Made by a program: the position numbers and the translations under genes. A stretch of DNA of 64,000 nucleotides from Streptomyces sp. MMBL 11-1 (lineage in GTDB: Bacteria; Actinomycetota; Actinomycetes; Streptomycetales; Streptomycetaceae): the NCBI RefSeq assembly GCF_028622875.1, contig NZ_CP117709.1, positions 7,381,001 to 7,445,000 on the forward strand, given 5' to 3'. The notes under the pieces are model-generated. The model was given only the letters and a program-made list of their open reading frames with translations, was not told the DNA's origin and ran no database searches. Positions 1-7,588 of the stretch are shown piece after piece. Position 1 is the stretch's first letter; every line of letters begins with the position of its first letter.

Positions 1-1134
1 CGCGTGGCCCCGCAACGCCCCTGAGATCGACTCCTCGATCTGTCCGAGCGAGGAGCCCACCCGGAACTGGCAGGCCCGCACCTGCTCGGGGTCCGCGTCC
101 TCGGGGAGCCCCGCGTAGGCGGGCAGCGAGTCCACCTCCAGAACGACCTTGAACGCCGATCCGCGCATCGCCGTACCCGTGACCTCCGCCCGGATCTCGG
201 GGCCCATCGCCGCATCGTCCAGCAGATCGCGGAAGAGGTGCACCGGGTTGACCGCCGACACCACCCGGTCCGCGGTGAACTCCTCGCCGGACGCGGTGAC
301 CACGCCCCGGGCCCTGCCGCCCCCGTGCAGGATCCGTACCACCGGGGAGCCGGTGCGCAGGGTGACGCCGTGGGCGCGGCAGCAGTCCTCCAACGCGTCC
401 ACGATCGCGCTCATCGACCCGACCGGAAGACCGGTGGAGCCGCGGAGCGCGACCCGCTCGGCGGCGTCGCCGGAGTGGGGTGCGCCCGCCGCGGCCAGAG
501 CGAACGGGCGCATCATCAGTCCGACAGCGCTGCCGGGCGTCGAGGGCGGTACGAGCTGGGCGTTCAGCGCCAGCAGGGCGAGCAGCGCCTTGGCCTGGTC
601 CGACGCGAGACGCTCGTCGAGCAGCCCGGTGAGGCTGCCGTCGAAGACGGCGGTGAAGAGCTTGCGCTCCTCCGGGTCGGCCAGCCGCTCCCGGAGGTCG
701 CGGAGCGCCGGCGGGGGACCGTCGAGGGACACCCGCAGGCTCGCGCCGAGCCGTTCCAGACCGCTGATCAGCTCCCGGTAGCGGCCGGCCTCACCGGGCG
801 CGAAGGCGTCAAGCTGCCGGTCGACGCGGGCGGGGTCGCGCCAGCCCAGGAAGCACCGGCCGTCGAACTGCTGGACCACGGTCGGGTCGGCCCGGACGAA
901 CCGGAGACCGTGCTCGGCGAGCCGGAGTTCACTGACGACCGCCGGATTCAGCGACCCGGGCGAGTTGGTGAAGGCCAGGCTGCGGCCGGGCAGGAACTCG
1001 TATCCTCCGCAGGGCCCGCCGAGGCGCTGCCGGGATTCGACCACGGCGACGCGCAGCCCCGCCCGGCCCAGATAGGCGGCTGTCACCAGCCCGTTGTGCC
1101 CGCCCCCGACCACCACGACGTCAAACCGGTTCAT
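1..1134 (-). CDS. Phytoene-dehydrogenase-like FAD-dependent oxidoreductase (3' part cut by window edge)
   Basis: The reading frame is open from an ATG at 1134 to the left edge, so the C-terminus lies outside the window. The N-terminus carries a dinucleotide-binding fold with the motif VVVGGGHNGLV, followed by the acidic end of the second strand, as in the phytoene desaturase/amine-oxidase-like FAD family. This family performs flavin-dependent dehydrogenation or isomerisation; the substrate cannot be read from sequence. It lies 44 bases downstream of the dipeptidase-like gene on the same strand, so it is probably the third gene of the racemase-dipeptidase operon. No carotenoid genes are adjacent, so a pigment role is not supported. 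The family call is firm and the substrate unknown. Confidence 0.85.
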   Translation of the reverse strand, partial: MNRFDVVVVGGGHNGLVTAAYLGRAGLRVAVVESRQRLGGPCGGYEFLPGRSLAFTNSPGSLNPAVVSELRLAEHGLRFVRADPTVVQQFDGRCFLGWRDPARVDRQLDAFAPGEAGRYRELISGLERLGASLRVSLDGPPPALRDLRERLADPEERKLFTAVFDGSLTGLLDERLASDQAKALLALLALNAQLVPPSTPGSAVGLMMRPFALAAAGAPHSGDAAERVALRGSTGLPVGSMSAIVDALEDCCRAHGVTLRTGSPVVRILHGGGRARGVVTASGEEFTADRVVSAVNPVHLFRDLLDDAAMGPEIRAEVTGTAMRGSAFKVVLEVDSLPAYAGLPEDADPEQVRACQFRVGSSLGQIEESISGALRGHA

Positions 1135-1178
1135 GCCCACCGCTCCTCTCCGCATCCACGCCGTCGTCCCCGCGGCTC

Positions 1179-2162
1179 TCAGTTCCGGGGATCGGCCGCG
1201 AAGCCGGCGTCGAACATGCGCAGCCAGTTGCCGCCGGCGATCCGCTCGACCTCGCTCTCGCTGAACCCGCGCTTGCGCAGGTGCTCCAGGACGGTCGCGT
1301 AACCGCTGCCCGCGGCGAACCATTCGGGGAACTCGACCGGTCCGGAGATGGGGACCATGGGCTTACGGCTCCAGCGCCCCTGCCGCCACCAGTGGAGTTC
1401 TTCGTCGCCCTGGCCGGCGTAGTAGTCGGAGCCGAGCCCGACGTGGTCGACGCCGATGAGGTCAACGGTGTAGGCGACCATGTCGCAGAATTCGTCGATG
1501 GTGCAGTCGACACCGCTGGGAGCGATTCTCGGGTACATGCTCAGGCCCACGACGCCGCCGGACTCGGCCGCCTTCTTGAGGACCGTGTTGGATTTGTTGC
1601 GGATAGCCAGCTCGACGTTCTCGCCCACGAACGCCCGGGGGTTGGCGTGCGTGATCGCCACGGGGCGTTCGGATGCCTCCAGGGCCTCCAGGGAGGTGCG
1701 CTCGTTGCAGTGGGAGACATCGATGAGCATGCCCACCCGGTTCATCTCCCTGATCAGGTTGATCCCATAGGTGCGGGAGAGACCGGCGTCATCGCTCTCC
1801 CAGCAGCCCGCGCCGGCGGAGTTCTGGGTGTTGTACGTGAGTTGGCAGATCCGGACCCCGGCCTGGTGGAAGGCTCCGACCAGGTCGAGGTCGTCCTCGA
1901 AGGGGCTGCTGTTCTGGAAACCGAGGATGACGGCGGTACGGCCGCCGTTCCCGGCCGCGCGGACGTCGTCGGCGGTACGGCCCTCCGCGAGGAGGTCGGA
2001 GTTCTCCGCGAGCAGCCGCTGCCAGCGGCCGACCTCGCGCATGGTTTCGGTGGAGTCCTCCCAGATGGCGACGGTGGCGTGGACGCCGGCTATTCCGGCG
2101 GCGTGCCACTCCTCGAAACGCTCGCGGGCGGGCTTGACGAACTGCAATGCGTCTACCAGCAC
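1179..2162 (-). CDS. Membrane-dipeptidase-like (peptidase M19 family) protein, incomplete metal site
   Basis: The protein has about 327 residues and the M19 TIM-barrel landmarks DVSHC and ITHANPRAF, which carry the two later metal-binding histidines. The usual N-terminal HxD pair is replaced by VDALQF, and the bridging Glu region reads LGFQNS. This matches a recognised M19-like subgroup that starts DGLQ/DALQ and has GFQN or GSQN. True dipeptidase activity is therefore uncertain, and it may be an amidohydrolase acting on another amide. I chose the GTG at 2162 because AGAGGAAA lies just upstream; an upstream ATG at 2189 is also possible. It sits between the racemase-like and FAD oxidoreductase genes, probably in one catabolic operon. 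Confidence 0.85.
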   Translation of the reverse strand: MLVDALQFVKPARERFEEWHAAGIAGVHATVAIWEDSTETMREVGRWQRLLAENSDLLAEGRTADDVRAAGNGGRTAVILGFQNSSPFEDDLDLVGAFHQAGVRICQLTYNTQNSAGAGCWESDDAGLSRTYGINLIREMNRVGMLIDVSHCNERTSLEALEASERPVAITHANPRAFVGENVELAIRNKSNTVLKKAAESGGVVGLSMYPRIAPSGVDCTIDEFCDMVAYTVDLIGVDHVGLGSDYYAGQGDEELHWWRQGRWSRKPMVPISGPVEFPEWFAAGSGYATVLEHLRKRGFSESEVERIAGGNWLRMFDAGFAADPRN

Positions 2163-2289
2163 GTGCTTTCCTCTTCGCAGGTGAGCCACGCGGTCCGGGC
2201 GAGGTGACGGCCCGGCCGGGCGACTCGATGGGGACGATGGGGTGCGGTGGGCGGTGCCACCGCCGTGCGGTGGTGCGGTCGGTCCGGTG

Positions 2290-3012
2290 TCAGACCTCGC
2301 GGCCGAGGCGGCCGAGCTGGGGGATCTCGTCGCGGAGGCCCAGAGTGCGCAGGGCGCTCCAGAGGGATGCCTGATTGCTCGTCACCACCGGGCGGCCGGT
2401 GTCCATTTCGAGGTAGGGCAGGATCTCGAAGGTCCGGTAGGTGCCGCAGGAAATCAGCAGCGCGTCGGCGTCGGGGGCGGCCTTGTGCAGCCGGCGCCCG
2501 AGCCGGTAGGCGCTGTCCGCGTCGTGGACGCTCGCCTCGTACGGGTCGGTCATCTGGAGCCCCTCCATCACGGGCACCTCGAAGCCGACGGCCGTGAGGT
2601 ACGCGCGCAGCGCCTCGTTGACCTCGTCGGTGTAGATGCTGCCGACGGCGACGGAGGTGGCGCCGACGGCGCGCAGGGCGTCGACGGTCGCCTGCATCAT
2701 GGTGATCGCCGGGATCCCGGTCTCGGCCTTGATCTCGTCCGTGACCTTCTCGTCGGTGCCGGGGCCCGGGATGAAGGTGCCGGGCGCGCCGCACTGCACG
2801 ATCAGGTCCACCTTCGCGGTGGCGAGTTGCCGGGAGGCGTCGAGCACCTGGCTCATCATTTCGCGCAGGCCCTCGGCGTCGACGCGGGGAACGATGGTCC
2901 GGGCGTCGGCGAAGGCCACTCCGGTGGGCGCGACCGAGCGCCACTCCTCCGCGCCTTCGATCGCGGTCGCCGGGCGGATCTGTCCGATTCGTGCACGCCA
3001 GCCGAGCATCAT
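2290..3012 (-). CDS. Asp/Glu racemase superfamily protein (maleate isomerase / arylmalonate decarboxylase-like)
   Basis: This 240-residue protein belongs to the two-domain Asp/Glu/hydantoin racemase superfamily. Two cysteines sit where the catalytic pair is expected: Cys74 in VQCGAPG and Cys189 in ISCGTYRT. In maleate cis-trans isomerases and amino-acid racemases this pair carries out proton transfer or covalent catalysis without cofactor. The ATG at 3012, the first of two adjacent ATGs, follows AGGAG at nine bases. The upstream promoter lies at 3212-3240. With the dipeptidase-like and FAD oxidoreductase genes downstream and an IclR gene upstream, a catabolic route for a dicarboxylic acid or amino-acid derivative is likely. 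The exact substrate is unknown. Confidence 0.85.
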   Translation of the reverse strand: MMLGWRARIGQIRPATAIEGAEEWRSVAPTGVAFADARTIVPRVDAEGLREMMSQVLDASRQLATAKVDLIVQCGAPGTFIPGPGTDEKVTDEIKAETGIPAITMMQATVDALRAVGATSVAVGSIYTDEVNEALRAYLTAVGFEVPVMEGLQMTDPYEASVHDADSAYRLGRRLHKAAPDADALLISCGTYRTFEILPYLEMDTGRPVVTSNQASLWSALRTLGLRDEIPQLGRLGREV

Positions 3013-3178
3013 AGGGCATTTCTCCTGAAATGAGCTGTAGATACGGAAAGGGTGAGGCGTAGAGCGGGCCCGCAGTGGCTTGAAATGGTGCATGGATTCT
3101 TGCTGTGCGAACGTCGCCCGTACAGCGGCAAAGGTCCCGCTTTCCTGGCGGTCAGCCGAGGTCGGCGGTCTCGTGGAG

Positions 3179-3203
3179 CAATCTGGGACAGTGGACCAGA
3201 TTG
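3179..3203. promoter_or_regulatory. Inverted-repeat operator candidate at racemase operon start
   Basis: The arms CAATCTGG and CCAGATTG are perfect 8-base reverse complements separated by nine bases. The element lies directly downstream of the -10 box of the minus-strand promoter at 3212-3240, covering the expected transcription start, a position where a bound repressor would block initiation. The neighbouring IclR protein is the obvious candidate, but that assignment is inference. Confidence 0.55.
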
Positions 3204-3211
3204 TTTGGGAC

Positions 3212-3240
3212 AATGTACCTACACGTTTTGGTCAGGTCAA
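3212..3240 (-). promoter_or_regulatory. Sigma-70-type promoter of the racemase-dipeptidase-oxidoreductase operon
   Basis: On the minus strand TTGACC (3240-3235) and TACATT (3217-3212) are separated by exactly 17 bases, matching the housekeeping -35/-10 consensus. Transcription would begin near 3205 and give a leader of about 190 bases before the ATG at 3012. Confidence 0.6.
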
Positions 3241-3378
3241 TGGGTAGGTTTTTGGCTCGAAGAAGCGCCGCCGGACGGGCGGTGGGCGCGGCGGGGGCGG
3301 GCCTCCCCATGGGTGTGCGCGGGGTTGCATGGGCCTGCGGGGACGAGGAACTGAGAGGGCCCGCGCCGGACGATTCCC

Positions 3379-3469
3379 GTCAGCCGTCAGCCGTCAGCCG
3401 TCAGCCGTCAGCCGTCAGCCGTCAGCCGTCAGCCGTCAGCCGTCAGCCGTCAGCCGTCAGTTGTCAGAC
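3379..3469. repeat. Heptamer tandem repeat (GTCAGCC)11
   Basis: Eleven perfect head-to-tail copies of GTCAGCC run from 3379 to 3455, followed by two degenerate units (GTCAGTT, GTCAGAC). The tract is intergenic, and the sharp perfection of the units suggests recent slippage. There are no spacers, so it is not a CRISPR array. Confidence 0.95.
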
Positions 3470-3657
3470 CGGCGGGCGGTACGCGGGTGGAACGGCTGGG
3501 CGCGGTGGCGCCTGGACCGGGACCGCTCTCGGCCGGACGCGTCCCGTGTCCCGCGTCGGGCGGGCCGGCTCGGCACAGGAGCCGGCCGTCGCACGGCCCT
3601 GCCGGCGGGAGGTCGTCACCGCCCGGCTTGCCGCGGAAACACGCGGGAGTGTGCGGA

Positions 3658-4491
3658 TCAGGCCGGCTGGCGCCAGCGGATGGCGATCTGGGCCGCGGCC
3701 GACTGGAGGAGCGGGACCAGGTCGGCCATTCGCTGGTCCGCGAGCCGTGCCTCGGGGCCGTAGATGCTCAGTGCCGCGGTGACGGTGCCCTGGGTCGCGA
3801 TGGGTACGGCCACCCCGCACCCCCCCGTGATCCACTCGCCGCGACTGAAGGCGTAGCCCCGGTCGCGGGCGGCGGCGACCCGGTCGACGATCTCCGTCGC
3901 GTCCGTCGCGCCGGTCGCGGAAACGTGCTCGCCCACCAGGTGCTCCAGATGAGCCTCGGGCAGCATCGACAGCAGTACGCGGCCCGTCGCGCCGGAGAAG
4001 AGGGAGTAGGGGCGGCCGACCCCCGTGATGAGACGGAGCGGCTGGGAACTCTCCACCTCGTACACGGTCACCCGCCGCCCGTCCACCACGGCCGAGACGC
4101 ACGCGGTCTCTCCTGTCGCGGCGGCGATGCGGGCCGTCGCCTCGGAGGCGGCGCTCACCAGGTCGCTGTTGGCGGCGTGTCGCCAGGCGAGGGTGAGCGC
4201 GGCCGGCCCGATCACGTACTTGCGGGAGTTCTCGTCGACGACGGCGAGTCCGACGCGCTCCAGCGAGGCGAGGATCCGCTGGGTGGAGCTCTTGCTGATC
4301 TCCAGGTCCCGGCTCAGCTCACGCAGCCCGCGCGGCCGGTCGGCCTCGGCGATCGTCTTGAGCACCAGCAGGGCGTGGTCCACGATCTGCACCGTGCTCG
4401 GGGGCGACGTCCGCTTCGCGGTCGTGCCCGCCGCCGGCGCGTCGGGCGGCGAGGGGGTCTCCGTAGGCTCCGGCCCCTGTTCGTTCACCAT
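3658..4491 (-). CDS. IclR-family transcriptional regulator
   Basis: This 277-residue protein has an N-terminal winged helix-turn-helix (residues about 33-95, including LRELSRDLEISKSSTQRIL) and a C-terminal IclR effector-binding domain with the typical RGYAFSRGEWITGGCGVAVP segment. IclR proteins bind operators as dimers and respond to small aromatic or organic acids. The ATG at 4491 follows an AGAGGA-like site; longer in-frame starts exist, but the N-terminus before the HTH is already low-complexity. It stands between the racemase operon (same strand, downstream) and the divergent alkylsulfatase gene and could control either. A palindrome at 4578-4595 is a candidate site. Confidence 0.9.
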   Translation of the reverse strand: MVNEQGPEPTETPSPPDAPAAGTTAKRTSPPSTVQIVDHALLVLKTIAEADRPRGLRELSRDLEISKSSTQRILASLERVGLAVVDENSRKYVIGPAALTLAWRHAANSDLVSAASEATARIAAATGETACVSAVVDGRRVTVYEVESSQPLRLITGVGRPYSLFSGATGRVLLSMLPEAHLEHLVGEHVSATGATDATEIVDRVAAARDRGYAFSRGEWITGGCGVAVPIATQGTVTAALSIYGPEARLADQRMADLVPLLQSAAAQIAIRWRQPA

Positions 4492-4844
4492 CGGGCCGGT
4501 CCTCTCCCTGGGGAAGCAGGGCCCGGTGCGGAGTGCGCCCGCAGGACGGCCCCGGACCCTGTCCGCGCGTTGCATGAATGATCGCTTGCGATTATCACAC
4601 AGTGGCCTCACCCCGTCATCCAAGGCGACACCCGCCGGTCGTCGCCGAGGTGAGCCGGCGGGAGGGCCGGTCGGTCGGGGCTCACCCCTGTGCGGCCCCT
4701 CTTCCGCGGGCACCGGCCGCGTGCCACCGGCGGTTCCCCGGACGGCCTACACCCGCTCGTGCCGAGGGACGCGCGGGGTGAGGCTGGCCCTGGCCGTGTC
4801 CTGCCGGGCGGGGTCTCCGGTCCGCTGCCCCGAGGGAGTTCGAG
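4492..4844. other. Divergent intergenic region with palindrome (IclR / alkylsulfatase)
   Basis: No gene is seen in this 353-base gap between divergent genes. At 4578-4595 an imperfect palindrome, ATGATCGC-TT-GCGATTAT, overlaps a GATAAT -10-like box read on the minus strand toward the IclR gene. This suggests autoregulation or shared control of both genes. The element is seen directly; its regulator is inferred. Confidence 0.45.
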
Positions 4845-6746
4845 ATGGTGCGGAACACCGACGCCAAGCCGGCCGAGCAGGCCGTCGCGCAGGCGAACGA
4901 GGCGGTACGGCGGAACTACCCCTTCAGCGACGGCCAGGATCTTGAGGACGCGCGGCGCGGCTTCATGGGTACGGCCGAGGATCATGTGATCCGTGACGCC
5001 GAGGGGCGCGCGGTGTGGGACCTGGGCGCCTACGGATTCCTCGATCAGGAGTGCCCCGACACGGCCAACCCGAGCCTGTGGCGGCAGAGCCGGCTCTGTT
5101 CCGACCACGGCCTGTTCGAGGTGACCGAGGGCATCTACCAGGTACGCGGCTTCGACCTGTCGAACATGACGATCGTCGAGGGCGAGCGCGGCATTCTGGT
5201 CGTCGACCCGCTGCTCTGCGCGGAGACGGCGGCCGCCGGCCTCGCCCTGTACCGGGGGCACCGCGGTGACCGGCCGGTCACCGGCGTCCTTTACACCCAC
5301 AGCCACGCCGACCACTTCGGCGGAGTGCGGGGTGTCATCGGCGACGAGGACGTTGCGAACGGCGTACCGGTGTTCGCCCCGCACGGATTCCTGGAGCACG
5401 CCGTCAGCGAGAACGTCTACGCGGGCGCGGCCATGAACCGCCGTGCCGCCTACATGTACGGAGCCGCCCTGCCAAGGAGCGCGCGCGGGCAGATCGGAGC
5501 CGGCCTCGGCCAGACCCTCTCCACCGGCATGGTCGGCCTGATCGCCCCGACGGTGGACATCACCCGTTCCGGGCAGACGGAGAGGGTCGACGGCATCCGG
5601 ATGGTCTTCCAGCTCACTCCCGGCACCGAGGCTCCGGCGGAGCTGAACATCCACTTCCCCGACCACGCGGCCCTGTGCATGGCGGAGAACGCCACCCACA
5701 ACCTGCACAATCTGCTGACCCTGCGGGGCGCGGAGGTCCGTGACCCCAGGGTCTGGGCCCGGTACCTGACCGAAGCGATCGACCTCTTCGTCGACTCCTC
5801 CGACGTCGCCTTCGCCTCGCACCACTGGCCGGTCCGGGGCCGTGACCGCGTCCTGACGTTCCTGTCCGCACAGCGCGACCTCTACGCCTACCTGCACGAC
5901 CAGACCCTGCGCATGCTCAACCAGGGGCTGACGGGACCGGAGATCGCGGAGGAGATCACAATGCCCCCGGCCCTGGAACGGGCCTGGCACACCCACGGCT
6001 ACTACGGATCCGTCAGCCACAACACCAAGGCGATCTACCAGCGTTACCTGGGCTGGTTCGACGGAAACCCGGCACATCTGTGGGAGCACCCGCCCACCGA
6101 GGCGGCCCGGCGGTACGTGGAATTCATGGGCGGTGCGGACGAGGTGCTGAAGCGTGCCCGCCGGTCCTACGCCGAGGGCGACTTCCGCTGGGTGGTCCAG
6201 GTCGTCAACCATGTGATCTTCGCCGACCCGGACCACACCGCGGCACGGGACCTGCAGGCCGACGCGCTGGAACAGCTCGGATACGGCAGTGAGAACGGCA
6301 CCTGGCGCAACTTCTACCTGATGGGCGCCCTGGAGTTGCGCCATGGATCCGTCGGCACCCCCACCTCCACCGTCGCACCGGACCTGCTGGCGGCCCTGAC
6401 CATGGAGCAGCTCTGCGACTCCCTCGCCATCCGGGTGGACGGGCCGAGCAGTTGGGACGCGGACATCACCGTGCGCTGGCAGCTGTCCAACGGCGACCCG
6501 CTCACCATGCGGCTGCGCAACGGCGTCCTCACCCACGTCACCGGCACCGGCCCGGCGGCCGCCGACCCCGACCTCACGGTCGGCCTCGACGAGGCCACCC
6601 TGCGCGCGGTGCTGCTCGGCACCGTGTCGCCGGACGAACTGTCGGGACGGCCGGATGTGGAGATCGTCGGGGACCTCGCGCCCCTGACCGAACTCCTCGG
6701 CCATCTCGGCACCCCGGACCCCGACTTCGCCATCGTCACGCCCTAG
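4845..6746 (+). CDS. Alkyl sulfatase, SdsA/BDS1-like metallo-beta-lactamase fold
   Basis: This 633-residue protein has the zinc-binding motif THSHADH near residues 150-157 within a metallo-beta-lactamase domain, then the alpha-helical dimerisation region and a C-terminal SCP2-like domain, as in SdsA1 of Pseudomonas. These enzymes hydrolyse primary or secondary alkyl sulfates to alcohol and sulfate. Other conserved segments are MAENATHNLHN and HHWPVRG. No signal peptide is visible, so it is probably cytoplasmic. The ATG at 4845 follows GGGAG at a suitable distance. It stands alone, divergent from the IclR gene, which may regulate it. Confidence 0.9.
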   Translation: MVRNTDAKPAEQAVAQANEAVRRNYPFSDGQDLEDARRGFMGTAEDHVIRDAEGRAVWDLGAYGFLDQECPDTANPSLWRQSRLCSDHGLFEVTEGIYQVRGFDLSNMTIVEGERGILVVDPLLCAETAAAGLALYRGHRGDRPVTGVLYTHSHADHFGGVRGVIGDEDVANGVPVFAPHGFLEHAVSENVYAGAAMNRRAAYMYGAALPRSARGQIGAGLGQTLSTGMVGLIAPTVDITRSGQTERVDGIRMVFQLTPGTEAPAELNIHFPDHAALCMAENATHNLHNLLTLRGAEVRDPRVWARYLTEAIDLFVDSSDVAFASHHWPVRGRDRVLTFLSAQRDLYAYLHDQTLRMLNQGLTGPEIAEEITMPPALERAWHTHGYYGSVSHNTKAIYQRYLGWFDGNPAHLWEHPPTEAARRYVEFMGGADEVLKRARRSYAEGDFRWVVQVVNHVIFADPDHTAARDLQADALEQLGYGSENGTWRNFYLMGALELRHGSVGTPTSTVAPDLLAALTMEQLCDSLAIRVDGPSSWDADITVRWQLSNGDPLTMRLRNGVLTHVTGTGPAAADPDLTVGLDEATLRAVLLGTVSPDELSGRPDVEIVGDLAPLTELLGHLGTPDPDFAIVTP

Positions 6747-6759
6747 CACACCGACCCGC

Positions 6760-6774
6760 CCGCGGCATCCGCGG
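6760..6774. terminator. Short GC hairpin between convergent genes
   Basis: CCGCGG-CAT-CCGCGG lies between the convergent alkylsulfatase and GntR genes. It could act as a weak bidirectional terminator, but the loop is only three bases and there is no T-run. Confidence 0.3.
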
Positions 6775-6791
6775 AACCCGCGGTCCGAGGG

Positions 6792-7454
6792 TCACTGCCC
6801 TCGCTGGGCGGCCATGACGTGATCGCGAGCGCCTTCGACATGCGCGACGATCACGCGGCGCAGTGCTGCGGCGTCCCGGTCACGCAACGCGTCGACCATG
6901 CGCTGGTGCTCGTCGTCGATGCGCTGCAGGTCGTGGCCCGAGCGCACCCAGCGTCGGCTGTACGGCTCGACGAGATGCAGCAGTTGATCGACGAAGCGCA
7001 GCGTGAGCCGTCGTTCGGACAGGGCGTAGACGCGCCGGTGGAACTCGTAGTTGAGGGAGGCCCGGCCGGCGGCGTCGGCGCCCCGGCGGCACATCTCGTC
7101 GGCGATCTCCTGGAGTTCGTCGATGTCCCGGTCGCGGCAGCCGCGCACGATCTCGTCGGCCAGTCGCGGTTCCATCTGGAGGCGCAGTTCGAAGAGTTCG
7201 GCGATCTCGCCGTGGCTGAGCTCCGCCACGAGCATGCCGCGCTGCGGCTGAACCTCGATCAGGCCTTCGGCCGCCAGCGTGTGCAGGGCCTCGCGCAGCG
7301 GAATGCGGCTCACCTTCAGCTCGGTCGCGAGCTTTTCCTGCACCAGGCGGGTGCCTGGGAGCAGTCCACCGTCGCGGATGGACGTACGGAGCCGTTCGGC
7401 GATGACGGCGGCGCCGTTCCTCGTGCTGCTGGGGGTCCGGGCTGGTCGGGTCAC
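6792..7454 (-). CDS. GntR-family (FCD-type) transcriptional regulator
   Basis: This 220-residue protein has an N-terminal GntR winged helix (residues about 14-80; VSRIPLREALHTLAAEGLIE is diagnostic) and an all-helical FCD domain whose conserved Asp/His positions bind metal or a carboxylate effector. FCD regulators usually repress genes for organic-acid or sugar-acid use. It is transcribed divergently from the L-2-hydroxyglutarate-oxidase-like gene, with a strong inverted repeat containing TGTATAC cores between them. That is the expected arrangement for autoregulation plus control of the neighbouring oxidase and transporter. Confidence 0.9.
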   Translation of the reverse strand: MTRPARTPSSTRNGAAVIAERLRTSIRDGGLLPGTRLVQEKLATELKVSRIPLREALHTLAAEGLIEVQPQRGMLVAELSHGEIAELFELRLQMEPRLADEIVRGCRDRDIDELQEIADEMCRRGADAAGRASLNYEFHRRVYALSERRLTLRFVDQLLHLVEPYSRRWVRSGHDLQRIDDEHQRMVDALRDRDAAALRRVIVAHVEGARDHVMAAQRGQ

Positions 7455-7481
7455 CGTCTCACTCTATCTCTTGTGCACCGT

Positions 7482-7535
7482 CGCAGCGGCTGTATACATT
7501 CAGCCCACTCGCAGCGAATGTATACAGCCGCTGCG
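7482..7535. promoter_or_regulatory. GntR/FCD operator: 19-bp perfect inverted repeat
   Basis: The arms 7482-7500 and 7517-7535 are perfect 19-base reverse complements separated by 16 bases. Each arm contains a TGTATACATT core, itself nearly palindromic and typical of FCD-subfamily GntR sites. The element is centred in the divergent gap between the regulator and the oxidase gene. Confidence 0.8.
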
Positions 7536-7588
7536 CTGTCTTGTTCGCGCCACCAGAGAGTCATCAGAGCCACCAGAGAGGCCGCCGG

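Larger units (their letters stand above)
3013..3657. other. Gene-free interval between racemase-like and IclR genes
   Basis: This 645-base interval holds no convincing gene. It contains the leader, operator and promoter of the racemase operon at the left (3179-3240) and a pure heptamer tandem repeat at 3379-3469. Frames crossing the repeat are open only because a 7-base unit has no stop codon in the phases used. Confidence 0.7.

Noticed and set aside
3379..3469. Possible CRISPR-like array
   Set aside because: Units are 7 bases, directly adjacent and without spacers, so it is a simple tandem repeat.
4608..6749. Long minus-strand frame opposite the alkylsulfatase
   Set aside because: Antisense shadow of a GC-rich gene; composition is Gly/Arg/Val-rich with no domain, while the plus strand has clear motifs.
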